Shown here piece after piece: positions 44,955 to 54,291 of a DNA stretch of 64,000 bases (positions are counted from its first letter, which is position 1; every line of letters starts with the position of its first letter). Both the position numbers and the translations under genes were made by a program. The stretch comes from UBA9732 sp963649615 (lineage in GTDB: Bacteria; Spirochaetota; Spirochaetia; Sphaerochaetales; Sphaerochaetaceae): NCBI GenBank assembly GCA_963649615.1, contig CAVJIN010000005.1, positions 1 to 64,000 of the forward strand. Reading direction: 5' to 3'. Below the pieces are notes generated by a model. That model was not told the DNA's origin. It ran no database searches and saw nothing but the letters and a program-made list of their open reading frames with translations.

Positions 44955-46715
44955 ATGATTAAGCAACTTGATCCAATAGTTGCGTCTCGTATTGCTGCGG
45001 GGGAGGTAGTCGAAAGACCCTCCTCCGTTTTGCGTGAACTCATAGACAATTCCATTGATGCAGAAGCTTCAAAAATAAGTGTTCATCTAGAACAAGGCGG
45101 AATCAAGAGTCTAACTGTTATTGATGACGGAATTGGAATGTCTAAAGAAGATCTCACAATGGCTTGTGTAAGCCATGCAACAAGTAAAATATCCACCATT
45201 GAAGATCTTTTTAACCTTCGAACTCTAGGGTTCAGAGGTGAGGCTTTAAGTAGCATAGCCTCTTGCTCTCTTCTTACAATAGATTCAAACGGAAATCGCA
45301 TAATTGTTGACAATGGACAGCAGGGCCAAATACTTCCAGGTAGCGTAACAAAAGGAACCAGTGTAAGAATGGAAAACCTTTTTGAACTCATTCCTGCACG
45401 AAAACTCTTTCTAAAAAGACCTCAAAGCGAAGGCTCCGAATGTAAAAAAATCTTCCTTGAGAAAGCCCTTGGATTTGAAGAAATAGAATTTCTCCTTTTT
45501 ATGGATGGAGAATTAAAACTACATTTGCCCAAAGCAACAAAAAAAGATAGAACTGTAAGTGTTATGGCTTTAGATAAATCTTTCATGCCAGCAAAAATTT
45601 TGGAGATGGAATATGAAAGCGATAACATAAAACTGTATGCAGTTGCCTCGGATCCTTCTTGCTATAAACGCGATAGAACACAAATCAAAATACTATTAAA
45701 TGGAAGAATTATCGACAGTTTTGCTCTAGTTCAAGCTGTAAACAATGCGTACTCTGCAGCTCTCCCTGGTGGAGCTTTTCCGTTCTTCTATTTATATATA
45801 GAAGACAACCCTTCGTTAGTAGACTTTAACATTCATCCAACAAAGCGTGAATGTAAAATCCGCAATCAAAGTCAAATATATGGCTGTATTACTGCCATGA
45901 TAAGAAATGCTCTGCTTCATGGAACTTTCAGTAATAGACAGCTAGAACACAAGAGTGAAACACCTTCAAAGGTTTCATACTCAAAACCACAGATCCAACA
46001 AGATAAAGATGTGGATCTGTTTTTTGAAAATCCTGCACCATACAAAACAAAGCAGCCCCAACAAACAAAAGAAGATAAGCCTTTTGACCCTTCTTGGTTT
46101 GAAAATGCAAAATCTATCATGGCTCAAAGTAAGAAAAGCATCAAAGAAAACGAGGTTTCAAACGAAAAAGAAGATGCTTCCTATACCTACATAGGCCAAA
46201 TTTTTAACACATTTCTGCTTGTAGAGACCACAAATAAGATTCTCTTCATAGACCAACATGCTGCCCATGAACGTATTCTCTACGACGAAATTCTTTCTCA
46301 AAAAGATGTCCAACGGCTTATGGTTCCCTACCGCTTTGAGGTTGACCGCTCAGCTGATGATTTTCTTCTTGAAAACAGCATAATTTATACCGATTTTGGA
46401 GTAGAACTTACAAGAGTTGAACCTTTACTTTGGGAAATGTCCACAATTCCTGCTGTGTGCAGAAAAAATGAAGCACAAATTGCCACATATATACAAAACA
46501 CAACGGGCGATATTGAAAGTGCAAAGAAAGGCCTGTTTGCCATCATAGCATGCCATGCTGCAATAAAAGCAGGAGATCCTCTTGATGCAATTACAGCAAA
46601 AGCTCTTGTTGATAAAGTTTTCAACTTAGATGCAATGTTGTGTCCGCATGGCAGAAGTTTCACTTACGAGATATCCAAAGACGAGCTTTACAAGAAAGTT
46701 GGTCGTATTGTCTAA
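44955..46715 (+). CDS. mutL: DNA mismatch repair protein MutL
   Basis: A 587-residue GHKL ATPase of mismatch repair. N-terminal motifs VASRIAAGEVVERPSSVLRE, DDGIGM and GFRGEALSSIAS are intact. The C-terminal domain carries endonuclease-type motifs: DQHAAHERILYDE, ACHAAIKAGD and CPHGR, although the last acidic position of the first motif is Asp where Glu is usual. It starts 4 bp after the barrel gene stop, without a clear SD, so it is probably co-transcribed with it. Confidence 0.95.
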   Translation: MIKQLDPIVASRIAAGEVVERPSSVLRELIDNSIDAEASKISVHLEQGGIKSLTVIDDGIGMSKEDLTMACVSHATSKISTIEDLFNLRTLGFRGEALSSIASCSLLTIDSNGNRIIVDNGQQGQILPGSVTKGTSVRMENLFELIPARKLFLKRPQSEGSECKKIFLEKALGFEEIEFLLFMDGELKLHLPKATKKDRTVSVMALDKSFMPAKILEMEYESDNIKLYAVASDPSCYKRDRTQIKILLNGRIIDSFALVQAVNNAYSAALPGGAFPFFYLYIEDNPSLVDFNIHPTKRECKIRNQSQIYGCITAMIRNALLHGTFSNRQLEHKSETPSKVSYSKPQIQQDKDVDLFFENPAPYKTKQPQQTKEDKPFDPSWFENAKSIMAQSKKSIKENEVSNEKEDASYTYIGQIFNTFLLVETTNKILFIDQHAAHERILYDEILSQKDVQRLMVPYRFEVDRSADDFLLENSIIYTDFGVELTRVEPLLWEMSTIPAVCRKNEAQIATYIQNTTGDIESAKKGLFAIIACHAAIKAGDPLDAITAKALVDKVFNLDAMLCPHGRSFTYEISKDELYKKVGRIV

Positions 46716-46734
46716 GACTTGTAAACAAGAAAGT

Positions 46735-47205
46735 CTACTTAAACAGAACCGTTAAATTAGAATTTTCATCAAAAAAAGATTCGGAATATGAAAGGCTACG
46801 CTCAAGTGCCCCTTCTACGTCTCTATAATCAACTTCAAAAGTATACTCTAAAGTCCTACCATCTTTATAGAACAACTTTAAAGACCAAAGCCCTGTTGGA
46901 AGCAAGGCCCCATTTGGCATAGACAGATTAGAGCAACCATAGTAAGAAACATTATCAACAATGGTCTTATTCACAGCAATAGTCCAAGAAAATACACTAT
47001 CAGGTGAAGTAACGGTCATTGTTATTCCATCATCACTGGGAACCTCACCAGTAAAATAAACACTCAAGCCCATGCTTTTAGAAGAGGCATTAATATAAGG
47101 TTGAGAAACTATATTTGAAGCTTCAAAATTACCTTTGTAACAAGAAACACAACATAAAAGAGCACAGCAAAGAGTAAAAAAGATATTTTTTTTACTTGGT
47201 TTCAT
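46735..47205 (-). CDS. Putative lipoprotein of unknown function
   Basis: A 156-residue protein with a cysteine-rich signal peptide (LCCALLCCVSC) whose last cysteine fits a relaxed spirochaete lipobox. The mature part is predicted to be beta-rich with an immunoglobulin-like feel (WTIAVNKTIV, GLWSLKLFYKDGRTLEYTFE), which I cannot assign to a family. It overlaps the acyltransferase gene by 14 bp and is therefore co-translated with it. Confidence 0.6.
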   Translation of the reverse strand: MKPSKKNIFFTLCCALLCCVSCYKGNFEASNIVSQPYINASSKSMGLSVYFTGEVPSDDGITMTVTSPDSVFSWTIAVNKTIVDNVSYYGCSNLSMPNGALLPTGLWSLKLFYKDGRTLEYTFEVDYRDVEGALERSLSYSESFFDENSNLTVLFK

Positions 47206-48358
47206 CTACTTCCTTTAGTTCGTTTAATCTTGAGACAACCGGATTTGCATATTCTTGAAACACCATGTCTCTTACTTCTGGCTTAAGGTGCCTATAATGC
47301 TTTATAAAAGCCTTGGTATTCATATTACTGTACTTATCTGCAAAAGTATCGGTACCATTTATATAATCATAAGCAAAATAATTAGCATCATAGAGCCTAT
47401 AGTTTAAATGAATTTGCCTATCCAACTCTTTTACGGCAGAACGCGCATCCTCTAAACTTGAACTTAATGGAGAACCAACTTCAATGTGAACGTCTCCTTT
47501 TGGGAGTCTAAGACCTCTAACAAGGTCAAGGACATCGGCATATTTTTTCTTGACGTATATGTTGTTGTAGACCCCTTCTGCCTTGAGTTTACGAATCTGT
47601 TCCTGGCTTTTTGTTACGTCGCACGGATCTTTCTGATAGCTAATAGCTACAGGGACAATAGATGCTATCTTCAAGAACTGCGAGAATGTTAATCCTTCTT
47701 CACGGTATGCAAGATAAAGCATCTTAAGAATGGCAGCGCTGGTATTGTCAATGCCATCTTTTGAGCGTCCGCTTTTTTGTGCAATCCAAATAGATTTTTT
47801 CTTTTCCTCAATAGCGTACTTAAGGTATTTACTCAAATGCAACGTCTCTTTACGCAATTCACTAGAAGAAGTAAAAGATCTCTTGACCGTAACAGCTCCG
47901 TTGACCTTGAAAAGATCAGTAGCAAATTGGTTAACCAAGAGATTGTCTCCAATGACCATCTCACACATTTGTTTACCACTACGAGCAAGAGCTAAATCAA
48001 GTAATGCTGTATCTAGAACAATATCTCTGTGGTTACTAATATAAATGTGAGGGGCATCATCTGTAAACTTATCTATACCACCAAAGGAAAATTCGTCAAT
48101 ACTGGAACTTTCAATCATCTCCAAGAAAAGGTCACATGTAATAAACTCTTGAAACTGGGTGTAATTGTGAACCTGAGTAAGCAAATGTGAGAGTAATCTC
48201 TTTGAGTGAAACGATTTCCATGAATTAGTAATTCTGTTATGTCTAGAAATAATGTCTGTGAAATTATTCAGCAATTGAGGATATTGAATCAGTCTTGAGA
48301 CAGCATCCTCAAAATCTTGCCCTTCATATGGGGCAATATCCCTAAACTCTTCTTTCAC
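47192..48358 (-). CDS. PlsC-like glycerolipid acyltransferase
   Basis: A 388-residue acyltransferase of the lysophosphatidate acyltransferase superfamily. The catalytic histidine lies in IYISNHRDIVLDTALLDLAL, a variant in which Asp positions differ from strict HX4D. The second block reads IWIAQKSGRSKDG instead of the common EGTR form; this variant occurs in the larger bacterial homologues. It may acylate lysophosphatidate in membrane lipid synthesis. The GTG start at 48358 has SD AAGGAGG. Confidence 0.75.
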   Translation of the reverse strand: MKEEFRDIAPYEGQDFEDAVSRLIQYPQLLNNFTDIISRHNRITNSWKSFHSKRLLSHLLTQVHNYTQFQEFITCDLFLEMIESSSIDEFSFGGIDKFTDDAPHIYISNHRDIVLDTALLDLALARSGKQMCEMVIGDNLLVNQFATDLFKVNGAVTVKRSFTSSSELRKETLHLSKYLKYAIEEKKKSIWIAQKSGRSKDGIDNTSAAILKMLYLAYREEGLTFSQFLKIASIVPVAISYQKDPCDVTKSQEQIRKLKAEGVYNNIYVKKKYADVLDLVRGLRLPKGDVHIEVGSPLSSSLEDARSAVKELDRQIHLNYRLYDANYFAYDYINGTDTFADKYSNMNTKAFIKHYRHLKPEVRDMVFQEYANPVVSRLNELKEVDETK

Positions 48359-48370
48359 AAAGACACCTCC

Positions 48371-49360
48371 TTAGTTGTTTCTGAAACTCTGACAAAGTTC
48401 AAGAATAATTGATCTTTCCCAACTCTGAGGATCTCCAAGCTTATCCTGAGACAATAGACCTCTAAATTCATCAATTCTATTGTAGTTATGTTTGTCCATC
48501 CACTGCTCCATGCCTTTGAGAATTTCCTTGACCACGGAGAAACCATGCATGGAGATTGTAGAAGTTAATTGTGTTGCTTTGGCTCCAGCTAGAAGCATCT
48601 TAATTACAGTGGAAGCATCTCTAATGCCTGTGGATGCACAGATATCAGCACTAACTACAGAACTCATTATAGCAGTCCAACGTAGAGTGTCTCCATAATC
48701 GCCCTTAGGTTGTAGCATTGTGGAATCCACACAAATTTTATCAATATTGATATCTGGTCTGAAAAAGTGATTAAACATAACAATTCCATCAATTCCTATA
48801 TCTGATAGGCTTTTTACCATATTGGAAATTGATGTAAAGTGTGAACTAATTTTCATACTCAGAGGTAAAGAAATAGCCTTTCTAGTTTGTTGGGCAAATT
48901 TTAAATAGTTAGCCTCAACAGTTGGTCCCTTGACCTTATAATTGCTTGGGATAATGAAGTGAATCACCTCAATTGCATCAGCACCACAAGAAGCAAATCT
49001 TTTTGCATCATCCAGCCAACGAGCCTCTGAAGTACAGTTAACACAAGCAATAATTGGTACATCAATACAGCTTTTTGCCCTTGCAATAAGATCAAGATAT
49101 TTATCTACATAAAAATCAGCACTAGCTTGAGAAAGAAACGCACGAGCATCAGCATGGGTTAGATAATCCTCTGCCCCGCTCATGTCTTTAAGAGCTTCTT
49201 TTGTGATTTCTTCTTCAAACAAAGGATTAAGAATAATTGCACCCAAACCAGAATCTTCTGCTCTTTTAATTGAATCTAAATCAGTAATTAACGGACTACT
49301 ACCTAAAATCAACGGGTTTTTAAGTTTTAATCCCATATATGTGGTTTCTAAAGAACTCAT
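48371..49360 (-). CDS. Dihydroorotate-dehydrogenase-like flavoprotein
   Basis: A ~329-residue TIM-barrel FMN protein resembling class 1 dihydroorotate dehydrogenase (LKNPLILGSSPL near the start, IIACVNCTSEARWLDDA, a C-terminal phosphate-binding segment ICASTGIRDASTVIKMLLAG). No other pyrimidine genes are nearby, and some homologues act on other substrates, so orotate formation is only one possibility. ATG 49360 has SD GGAGG 7 nt upstream. The stop is 12 bp before the acyltransferase start, suggesting one operon. Confidence 0.78.
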   Translation of the reverse strand: MSSLETTYMGLKLKNPLILGSSPLITDLDSIKRAEDSGLGAIILNPLFEEEITKEALKDMSGAEDYLTHADARAFLSQASADFYVDKYLDLIARAKSCIDVPIIACVNCTSEARWLDDAKRFASCGADAIEVIHFIIPSNYKVKGPTVEANYLKFAQQTRKAISLPLSMKISSHFTSISNMVKSLSDIGIDGIVMFNHFFRPDINIDKICVDSTMLQPKGDYGDTLRWTAIMSSVVSADICASTGIRDASTVIKMLLAGAKATQLTSTISMHGFSVVKEILKGMEQWMDKHNYNRIDEFRGLLSQDKLGDPQSWERSIILELCQSFRNN

Positions 49361-49531
49361 AAAAGTGCCTCCAACAAGGCGTATTATAGCACCGTCTACC
49401 ATTCTAACGCAACGACGTCACAGCCAAAAAGAGCTCCAAGTAGCACCCAAAAGATTAAAACAAAAAAACCCTCAAATACTCAAAAACAATGAACTCTTTT
49501 TTATATTTACAGCATTTTTCAATAATAAAAT
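49361..49531. other. Non-coding intergenic region between divergent genes
   Basis: No gene is seen. GTAGCACCCAAAAGA at 49439-49453 resembles the end of the GC-rich repeat (GTAATGCACCCAAAGA) at 38272-38287, so a remnant of that element may be present. Confidence 0.4.
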
Positions 49532-49560
49532 TTGACTTATGCTCAATCTATTGATAGAAT
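49532..49560 (+). promoter_or_regulatory. Predicted promoter of the hydroxyacid dehydrogenase gene
   Basis: TTGACT (49532-49537) and TAGAAT (49555-49560) with a 17-bp spacer, 40 bp upstream of the ATG. Confidence 0.6.
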
Positions 49561-49588
49561 CAAATAGGATCAAATAGGATCAAATAAA
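49560..49588 (+). repeat. Tandem decamers in the 5' leader
   Basis: CAAATAGGAT is present twice in tandem, followed by CAAATAAAAA, between the -10 box and the SD AAGGAG. It sits at and just after the predicted transcription start, where an Lrp-type regulator or copy-number change could affect expression. Confidence 0.5.
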
Positions 49589-49600
49589 AAGGAGAGAAAT

Positions 49601-50485
49601 ATGCTTATTCTTATTTCTGATGCATTTGATGCATCACTAGAATCAAAACTCCAGCAATTTGGAGAAGTCACAACAGACAAGTCAAGAGCACCTGAAGCAG
49701 ATATTATTCTTGTCAGAGCAAAGACAATCTGCAACAAAGAATATATTGATGCTGCAAAGAATGTGAAACTCATCATTCGTGGTGGTGTTGGAATTGATAA
49801 CATTGACAAAGCTTATGCAGAGTCAAAGGGAATTATTGTTCGTAACACACCAAAGGCAAGTTCAATTGCAGTTGCAGAGCTTACATTTGCTCTCATGCTT
49901 TGTGCACCAAACAATATCATTACTTACCACAATGGAATGAAGAATGGCGAATGGCTCAAGAATATCAAGAGAACAGAGCTTTACGGAAAGACTCTTGGTC
50001 TTCTTGGCATTGGAAACATTGCAACAAAGGTTGCAGAAAGAGCAAAAGCCTTTGGCATGAACGTTGTTGCATACGACAAATATGTTTCTTCATCAGCAGT
50101 CGCAACTCTTGTTCCAACCGTTGAAGATGCAGTAAAAGATGCTGACTACATTTCAATTCATATGCCATTAACAGATGAAACCAGAGATATGTTCAATGAA
50201 AAACTCTTTGCTGTCATGACAAAGAAACCTGTCATTATCAACGCTGCTCGTGGCGCTATTGTTAATGCAGAAGACATGGTCAAGGCTCTTGATGAAGGTA
50301 AAGTATCTTGTTACTGTGCAGATGTTTACCCAACAGACCCACCAGCTCCAGACTATCCACTTCTCAAGTCAGATAAAGTCATTCTTACACCGCACGTAGG
50401 TGCAAACAGCAAAGAAAACCTTCTTAGAATTGGTGATGAACTTATCGCAACAATTAAAGACCTTAAGGATAACGGAAAAATTTGA
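49601..50485 (+). CDS. D-3-phosphoglycerate dehydrogenase-like 2-hydroxyacid dehydrogenase
   Basis: A 294-residue NAD-dependent dehydrogenase. The Rossmann motif GLLGIGNIATKVAERA, the arginine-containing IINAARGAIVNAEDMV and the catalytic histidine in VILTPHVGANSKEN are present. It lacks the regulatory C-terminal ACT domain of full-length SerA, so either a short phosphoglycerate dehydrogenase or another 2-hydroxyacid dehydrogenase is possible. Its stop overlaps the ATG of an Lrp-type regulator (TGATG), suggesting amino-acid-linked control. Confidence 0.82.
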   Translation: MLILISDAFDASLESKLQQFGEVTTDKSRAPEADIILVRAKTICNKEYIDAAKNVKLIIRGGVGIDNIDKAYAESKGIIVRNTPKASSIAVAELTFALMLCAPNNIITYHNGMKNGEWLKNIKRTELYGKTLGLLGIGNIATKVAERAKAFGMNVVAYDKYVSSSAVATLVPTVEDAVKDADYISIHMPLTDETRDMFNEKLFAVMTKKPVIINAARGAIVNAEDMVKALDEGKVSCYCADVYPTDPPAPDYPLLKSDKVILTPHVGANSKENLLRIGDELIATIKDLKDNGKI

Positions 50486-50934
50486 TGAAACTTGATGAAA
50501 CTAATAAAGCCATCATTAAAGAACTCAGTAATGGAAGAAAGGCCTTCAGTGCTATAGCCGATAAAATTGGAATCACAGAGAACACAGTTAGAGCAAGAGT
50601 TAACAAACTTATTGAGGACGGAGTTCTCCAGATTTCAGGCCTTGTAGACCCGCAATATATTCCAGAAATGCAAGTAGTCTTCATGGGAATTAAGCTAAGC
50701 ACACTTGACCTAGAAGAGAAGGCTCAGGAGTTTCTTGCACTAAAAGGAGTTATATCTGTTGTAGTTGTTACAGGAAGATATGACCTCATTGTAAGTCTTG
50801 CAACTGGAACTTCGGGAGATACAAGCCTACTGAACTTCTTCAAGAATGAATTAAGCAAGATACAAGGAGTCTCTGACGTAGAAACCTTTGTTGTCTACCA
50901 GTCGCATAACTACAGAATTCCTTATATCTTCTAA
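50485..50934 (+). CDS. Lrp/AsnC-family transcriptional regulator
   Basis: A 149-residue feast-famine regulator. The N-terminal winged helix contains AIADKIGITENTVRARVNKLIEDG; the C-terminal RAM (ligand-binding) domain contains VVTGRYDLIVSLATG and the terminal YRIPYIF. It overlaps the upstream dehydrogenase stop by one base and probably controls that gene and perhaps itself through the leader decamers. The effector is unknown. Confidence 0.88.
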   Translation: MKLDETNKAIIKELSNGRKAFSAIADKIGITENTVRARVNKLIEDGVLQISGLVDPQYIPEMQVVFMGIKLSTLDLEEKAQEFLALKGVISVVVVTGRYDLIVSLATGTSGDTSLLNFFKNELSKIQGVSDVETFVVYQSHNYRIPYIF

Positions 50935-50949
50935 AAATTGAGGCTTTTA

Positions 50950-51684
50950 GTGGAAAGAAGCATACAAACACAAGCAATTGTGGTTAAGACCTCTAAAGTG
51001 GGAGAGATGCACAAATTATTATCACTTTTGTGCCCTTCCCTTGGTTTGGTCAACGTTATGGTTTATGGAGGACGCAAGGGTAAAAAGACTGCCCTTGCTC
51101 CTCTTTTTTCAATAGGAACTTTTCAGCTTTATCATAATCCTGTAAGAGATGAATACTCCTTAGAAGAAGCTGTCTCAAGCTTTATTCCTGAAGCTATAAT
51201 GCAAAACTTAGAAAGCACTTACACTGCTTCTCTTTTGTGCGAAATTGTATCAAAAACTTTAACAGATGAACCAGAAGCTGTTTTTAATATTCTAGAAAGT
51301 GCCATTACAACACTAGAAAAAAATCCGGAAAAATCAAAGATAATAACAATATCATTCATTTGGAAACTACTACAAATTTGGGGGTTTGCTCCAGATTTAG
51401 AATACTGCCCTGTTTGTGAACGCAAGTATGAGGAAAATGAAATTCTCATTTTTTCTAACAGTCTTACCTCTCCTTGTTGCAAAAACTGTGGAGATACAGA
51501 TTATCTTATACTCCCCCCAGGAGCTAGAAGGTATCTCAAATACACATTACCAATGGACATTAACCAAGCCTCTGAAGTTAAATTAAATCCTGCAGCAGAA
51601 GAACGCATTTTTTCATACCTAATTAAATGGTTAAAAATACACGTAAACACCCCGCTTAAGACTTTAGACAACTGGCCGTTTTAG
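50950..51684 (+). CDS. recO: DNA repair protein RecO
   Basis: Mediates RecA loading in the RecFOR pathway. The N-terminal OB-fold begins QTQAIVVKTSKVGEMHKLLS; the zinc-binding site is CPVC (near 157-160) plus CCKNC. The ~244 residues are typical. The GTG at 50950 is preferred because GAGG lies 6 nt upstream; a TTG at 50938 also reads in frame. Confidence 0.9.
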   Translation: MERSIQTQAIVVKTSKVGEMHKLLSLLCPSLGLVNVMVYGGRKGKKTALAPLFSIGTFQLYHNPVRDEYSLEEAVSSFIPEAIMQNLESTYTASLLCEIVSKTLTDEPEAVFNILESAITTLEKNPEKSKIITISFIWKLLQIWGFAPDLEYCPVCERKYEENEILIFSNSLTSPCCKNCGDTDYLILPPGARRYLKYTLPMDINQASEVKLNPAAEERIFSYLIKWLKIHVNTPLKTLDNWPF

Positions 51685-51807
51685 AGGTTTTTACAAGGAA
51701 AACTATTGCCACATAACCAATTTACTCTTACCATTTACTAAAGGTGCCAAACTAGAGATTTTGGAACCTACAACAACTTGGTATTTTAATTTTTGGTAGT
51801 ATTATAG

Positions 51808-53934
51808 ATGAAATGGAAAATCAGACAGGCAGCGTATGATGACATCAAGACGCTACAGGAAAGATATGGCGTAAACTTAGTTTCTGCCAAAATCTTAGCA
51901 GGCCGTGAAATCACCACGCCAAATGAAGTTAAATTCTATCTGGAAAACGATATATCGTTTCTTCACAACCCGTTCCTTTTTGAGGATATGGAGGCTTTTT
52001 GCGATAGAATTCATCAAGCAATTGAAGACAATGAGAAAGTGCGCGTTTTTGGAGATAGAGATGTTGACGGGATCACCAGCACTGCTCTACTTATTACGGA
52101 ATTGCGGCGTCTTGGACTTGAGGCCTCTTATACCGTACCAATGGGAGATGAGCCTTATGGCGTCACAATGGACAACATCAAAAAAGCAATTGAAGACGGC
52201 ATTACACTAGCAATCACAGTAGATTGTGGAATCTCATGCTTTGACGAGATTGACTATGCCCAAAGCCATGGCCTAGATGTCTTGGTAACTGACCACCACC
52301 TAGCCGGAGAGACTCTTCCGCCAGCCAGTGCAATAATTGACCCAAAAGTAGAAGGTTGTGGCTACCCTTTTGCCCATCTAGCTGGTGTTGGCGTGGTAGC
52401 AAAATGCATCTGGGCAATAAGATTCTCTCAATCCCAATATTATCGGGCTCCTGTTTTACTACTTCATGCATATCCCGGAAATGGCACGGTAGTCATTGAA
52501 GCTGCTCGCGTGGAGAATATGGAAATCACGGATCGCATTGCAGAGGAAGTGGTCCCCGGAAATCTCCCAGAATACAGCAGTCGTCTCCTCAAATTTCTCT
52601 CGTGTGGGCTACCCATCTACGTGCTAGATAAAGACGAAGAGATATTGCAATTACGCAAAGCATTCCCCAAGGCCGATATCTACGTGTACGAGCTTCGCCC
52701 TGAATTTGAAAAAGTCATGCCATTTGTAAAAGCGAAGTCTCTATTTGCTTTAAATGAGGTAAGCCGTTTTGCACGTTACACTCAGGTAAGAAGTGAATTA
52801 GATACCCTCTTTGGACTCTTTTGTGCCTATATTAGAACAACTAACCCGTTACTATACAAGAAATATCAAGAAATTCTAGATCTTGCAGCAATTGGCACAA
52901 TAAGCGATCTCATGCCATTAACAGACGAAAACCGAATCATTATAAAAGCCGGTTTCAGGACTATAGAAAACAATCCAAGAGACTCCCTTAGACCATTCTT
53001 GTCTTTGGTAAATCTTCTTGGAAAAAAATTGTCCACAACGGACATTGGATGGCAAATATCGCCCCCAATGAATGCATCAGGAAGACTTGGAAAGCCAAAC
53101 GTAGCAATAGACATGCTTCTTTCTGAAACCCAAGAGGAAGCCCTAAACTACGCACAGCAGCTCATAGCTCTCAACGAAGAGCGTAAAAAACTGGGAGAGG
53201 ATGTATGGAATAGGTTTCATCCAAAAGCCCAAAAGAGCTATGAAAGCTTTGGAACAAAACTGGTACTCGTTCAAGATAAATCAATCCCAAGGGGCATCAC
53301 AGGTATTTTTGCAACACGTCTATTAAAATTCTTTAAGTGCCCATCAATGGTCATTACTCAAACAAACGACTTAAGAGCAATAGGCTCAATGCGCAGTAAT
53401 GAAGGCTTTAATTGTCATGAGTTTTTGTCTAAATACAGCGATTTATTTGAAGATTTTGGTGGTCATGCCTGTGCTGGAGGATTCTCTTTACCATTAGATA
53501 AAGTTGATGAGCTTACAATTCGCATATCTGAAGACATTGACTACATGGATTGCCCTGTAGTTGATGAAAATGAAAATATCATTATTGACGCCGTCTTAAA
53601 AGAAACGGAATTTAACCAAAGCATCATGAAAGTGGTTGAGAGCTTTGAACCTTACGGAGAACAAAACGAACCTATTATTTTTCTCATAGAAGGCGCAAGA
53701 ATTCAGAGTATTCAAGCAATGCAAAACCAAAAAGATCCAGGTTCTGCACACTTGCGCCTCATGTTGTCTTTTGGAACATACCAATGGCCAAGTGTCTATT
53801 GGTCTGCCGGCCAAAAGGTTGGAAAAGAATTCAATGAGGGAGAAATTGTAGATGTGGCTTTTAAAATGGGCCGAAACTACTACAAGAACCAAGAATCCAT
53901 TCAACTTACAATTGCAGATATGCGCCGGCATTAA
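51808..53934 (+). CDS. recJ: Single-stranded-DNA-specific exonuclease RecJ with large insertion
   Basis: A DHH-family 5'-3' exonuclease. Motifs include FGDRDVDGITSTALL (81-95, Arg where many RecJ have Tyr), TVDCGIS, VTDHHLAGETLPPA (160-173) and AAIGTISDLMPLTDENR near 360. At 708 residues it exceeds typical ~570 because ~110 extra residues lie between ~207 and ~340, interrupting the DHH core after VGVVAKCIWAIRF; I recognise no known domain in the insert. No SD is present, and a -10-like TATTAT lies only 2 nt before the ATG (51800-51805). Confidence 0.9.
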   Translation: MKWKIRQAAYDDIKTLQERYGVNLVSAKILAGREITTPNEVKFYLENDISFLHNPFLFEDMEAFCDRIHQAIEDNEKVRVFGDRDVDGITSTALLITELRRLGLEASYTVPMGDEPYGVTMDNIKKAIEDGITLAITVDCGISCFDEIDYAQSHGLDVLVTDHHLAGETLPPASAIIDPKVEGCGYPFAHLAGVGVVAKCIWAIRFSQSQYYRAPVLLLHAYPGNGTVVIEAARVENMEITDRIAEEVVPGNLPEYSSRLLKFLSCGLPIYVLDKDEEILQLRKAFPKADIYVYELRPEFEKVMPFVKAKSLFALNEVSRFARYTQVRSELDTLFGLFCAYIRTTNPLLYKKYQEILDLAAIGTISDLMPLTDENRIIIKAGFRTIENNPRDSLRPFLSLVNLLGKKLSTTDIGWQISPPMNASGRLGKPNVAIDMLLSETQEEALNYAQQLIALNEERKKLGEDVWNRFHPKAQKSYESFGTKLVLVQDKSIPRGITGIFATRLLKFFKCPSMVITQTNDLRAIGSMRSNEGFNCHEFLSKYSDLFEDFGGHACAGGFSLPLDKVDELTIRISEDIDYMDCPVVDENENIIIDAVLKETEFNQSIMKVVESFEPYGEQNEPIIFLIEGARIQSIQAMQNQKDPGSAHLRLMLSFGTYQWPSVYWSAGQKVGKEFNEGEIVDVAFKMGRNYYKNQESIQLTIADMRRH

Positions 53935-53997
53935 AGATTTTCATAAAACACTGTGACCATCATAAGATACCTTCACGCAAATAAATAGAAAAAACTC

Positions 53998-54027
53998 TTG
54001 ACAGTATTGTTCTATTTTTTCTATCAT
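53998..54027 (+). promoter_or_regulatory. Promoter of the lysine riboswitch transcript
   Basis: TTGACA (53998-54003) and TATCAT (54022-54027) with an 18-bp spacer. It lies just upstream of the riboswitch. The preceding 63 bp after recJ contain nothing recognisable. Confidence 0.65.
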
Positions 54028-54052
54028 GCGGTCAAATATATCGAAATACAAG

Positions 54053-54216
54053 CATGATAGAGGCGCAATTACAAAAAGTATTTGCTTTTCAAAGGCAATG
54101 GAAGCAATGAAAGGTGTAATTGCCGAGGGGTTGAAGCATGGCCTAATGCTTCAATGCTCGGGCTGATAGGAAAATATCCTACAGACTGTCGCTCTAATGA
54201 GCGGAGAGCTATCATT
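54053..54216 (+). promoter_or_regulatory. Lysine riboswitch (L box)
   Basis: The P1 stem pairs TGATAG (54055-54060) with CTATCA (54209-54214). Conserved core elements in order: AGAGGCGC at 54059-54066, GCCGAG at 54122-54127, a hairpin TTGAAGCAT/ATGCTTCAA at 54131-54153, GGCTGATAGG, an A-rich loop, ACTGTCGC and GGAGAGCTATCA. These match the lysine aptamer known from lysC leaders. The downstream gene encodes an NhaC-type transporter, as for lysine importers. Confidence 0.88.
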
Positions 54217-54226
54217 GTCACAGTAT

Positions 54227-54285
54227 AACCCTCTGGGATATGCAGGTGTCATGATAGGTCATGACTGTTGCATTTCAGGAGGGTT
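54227..54285 (+). promoter_or_regulatory. Expression platform sequestering the ribosome binding site
   Basis: AACCCTC (54227-54233) pairs with GAGGGTT (54279-54285), which contains the SD of the transporter gene. Inner helices ATGCA/TGCAT (54240-54244/54269-54273) and GTCATGA/TCATGAC (54248-54254/54259-54265) extend the stem. No T-run follows, so control appears translational. Confidence 0.7.
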
Positions 54286-54291
54286 TTATTT

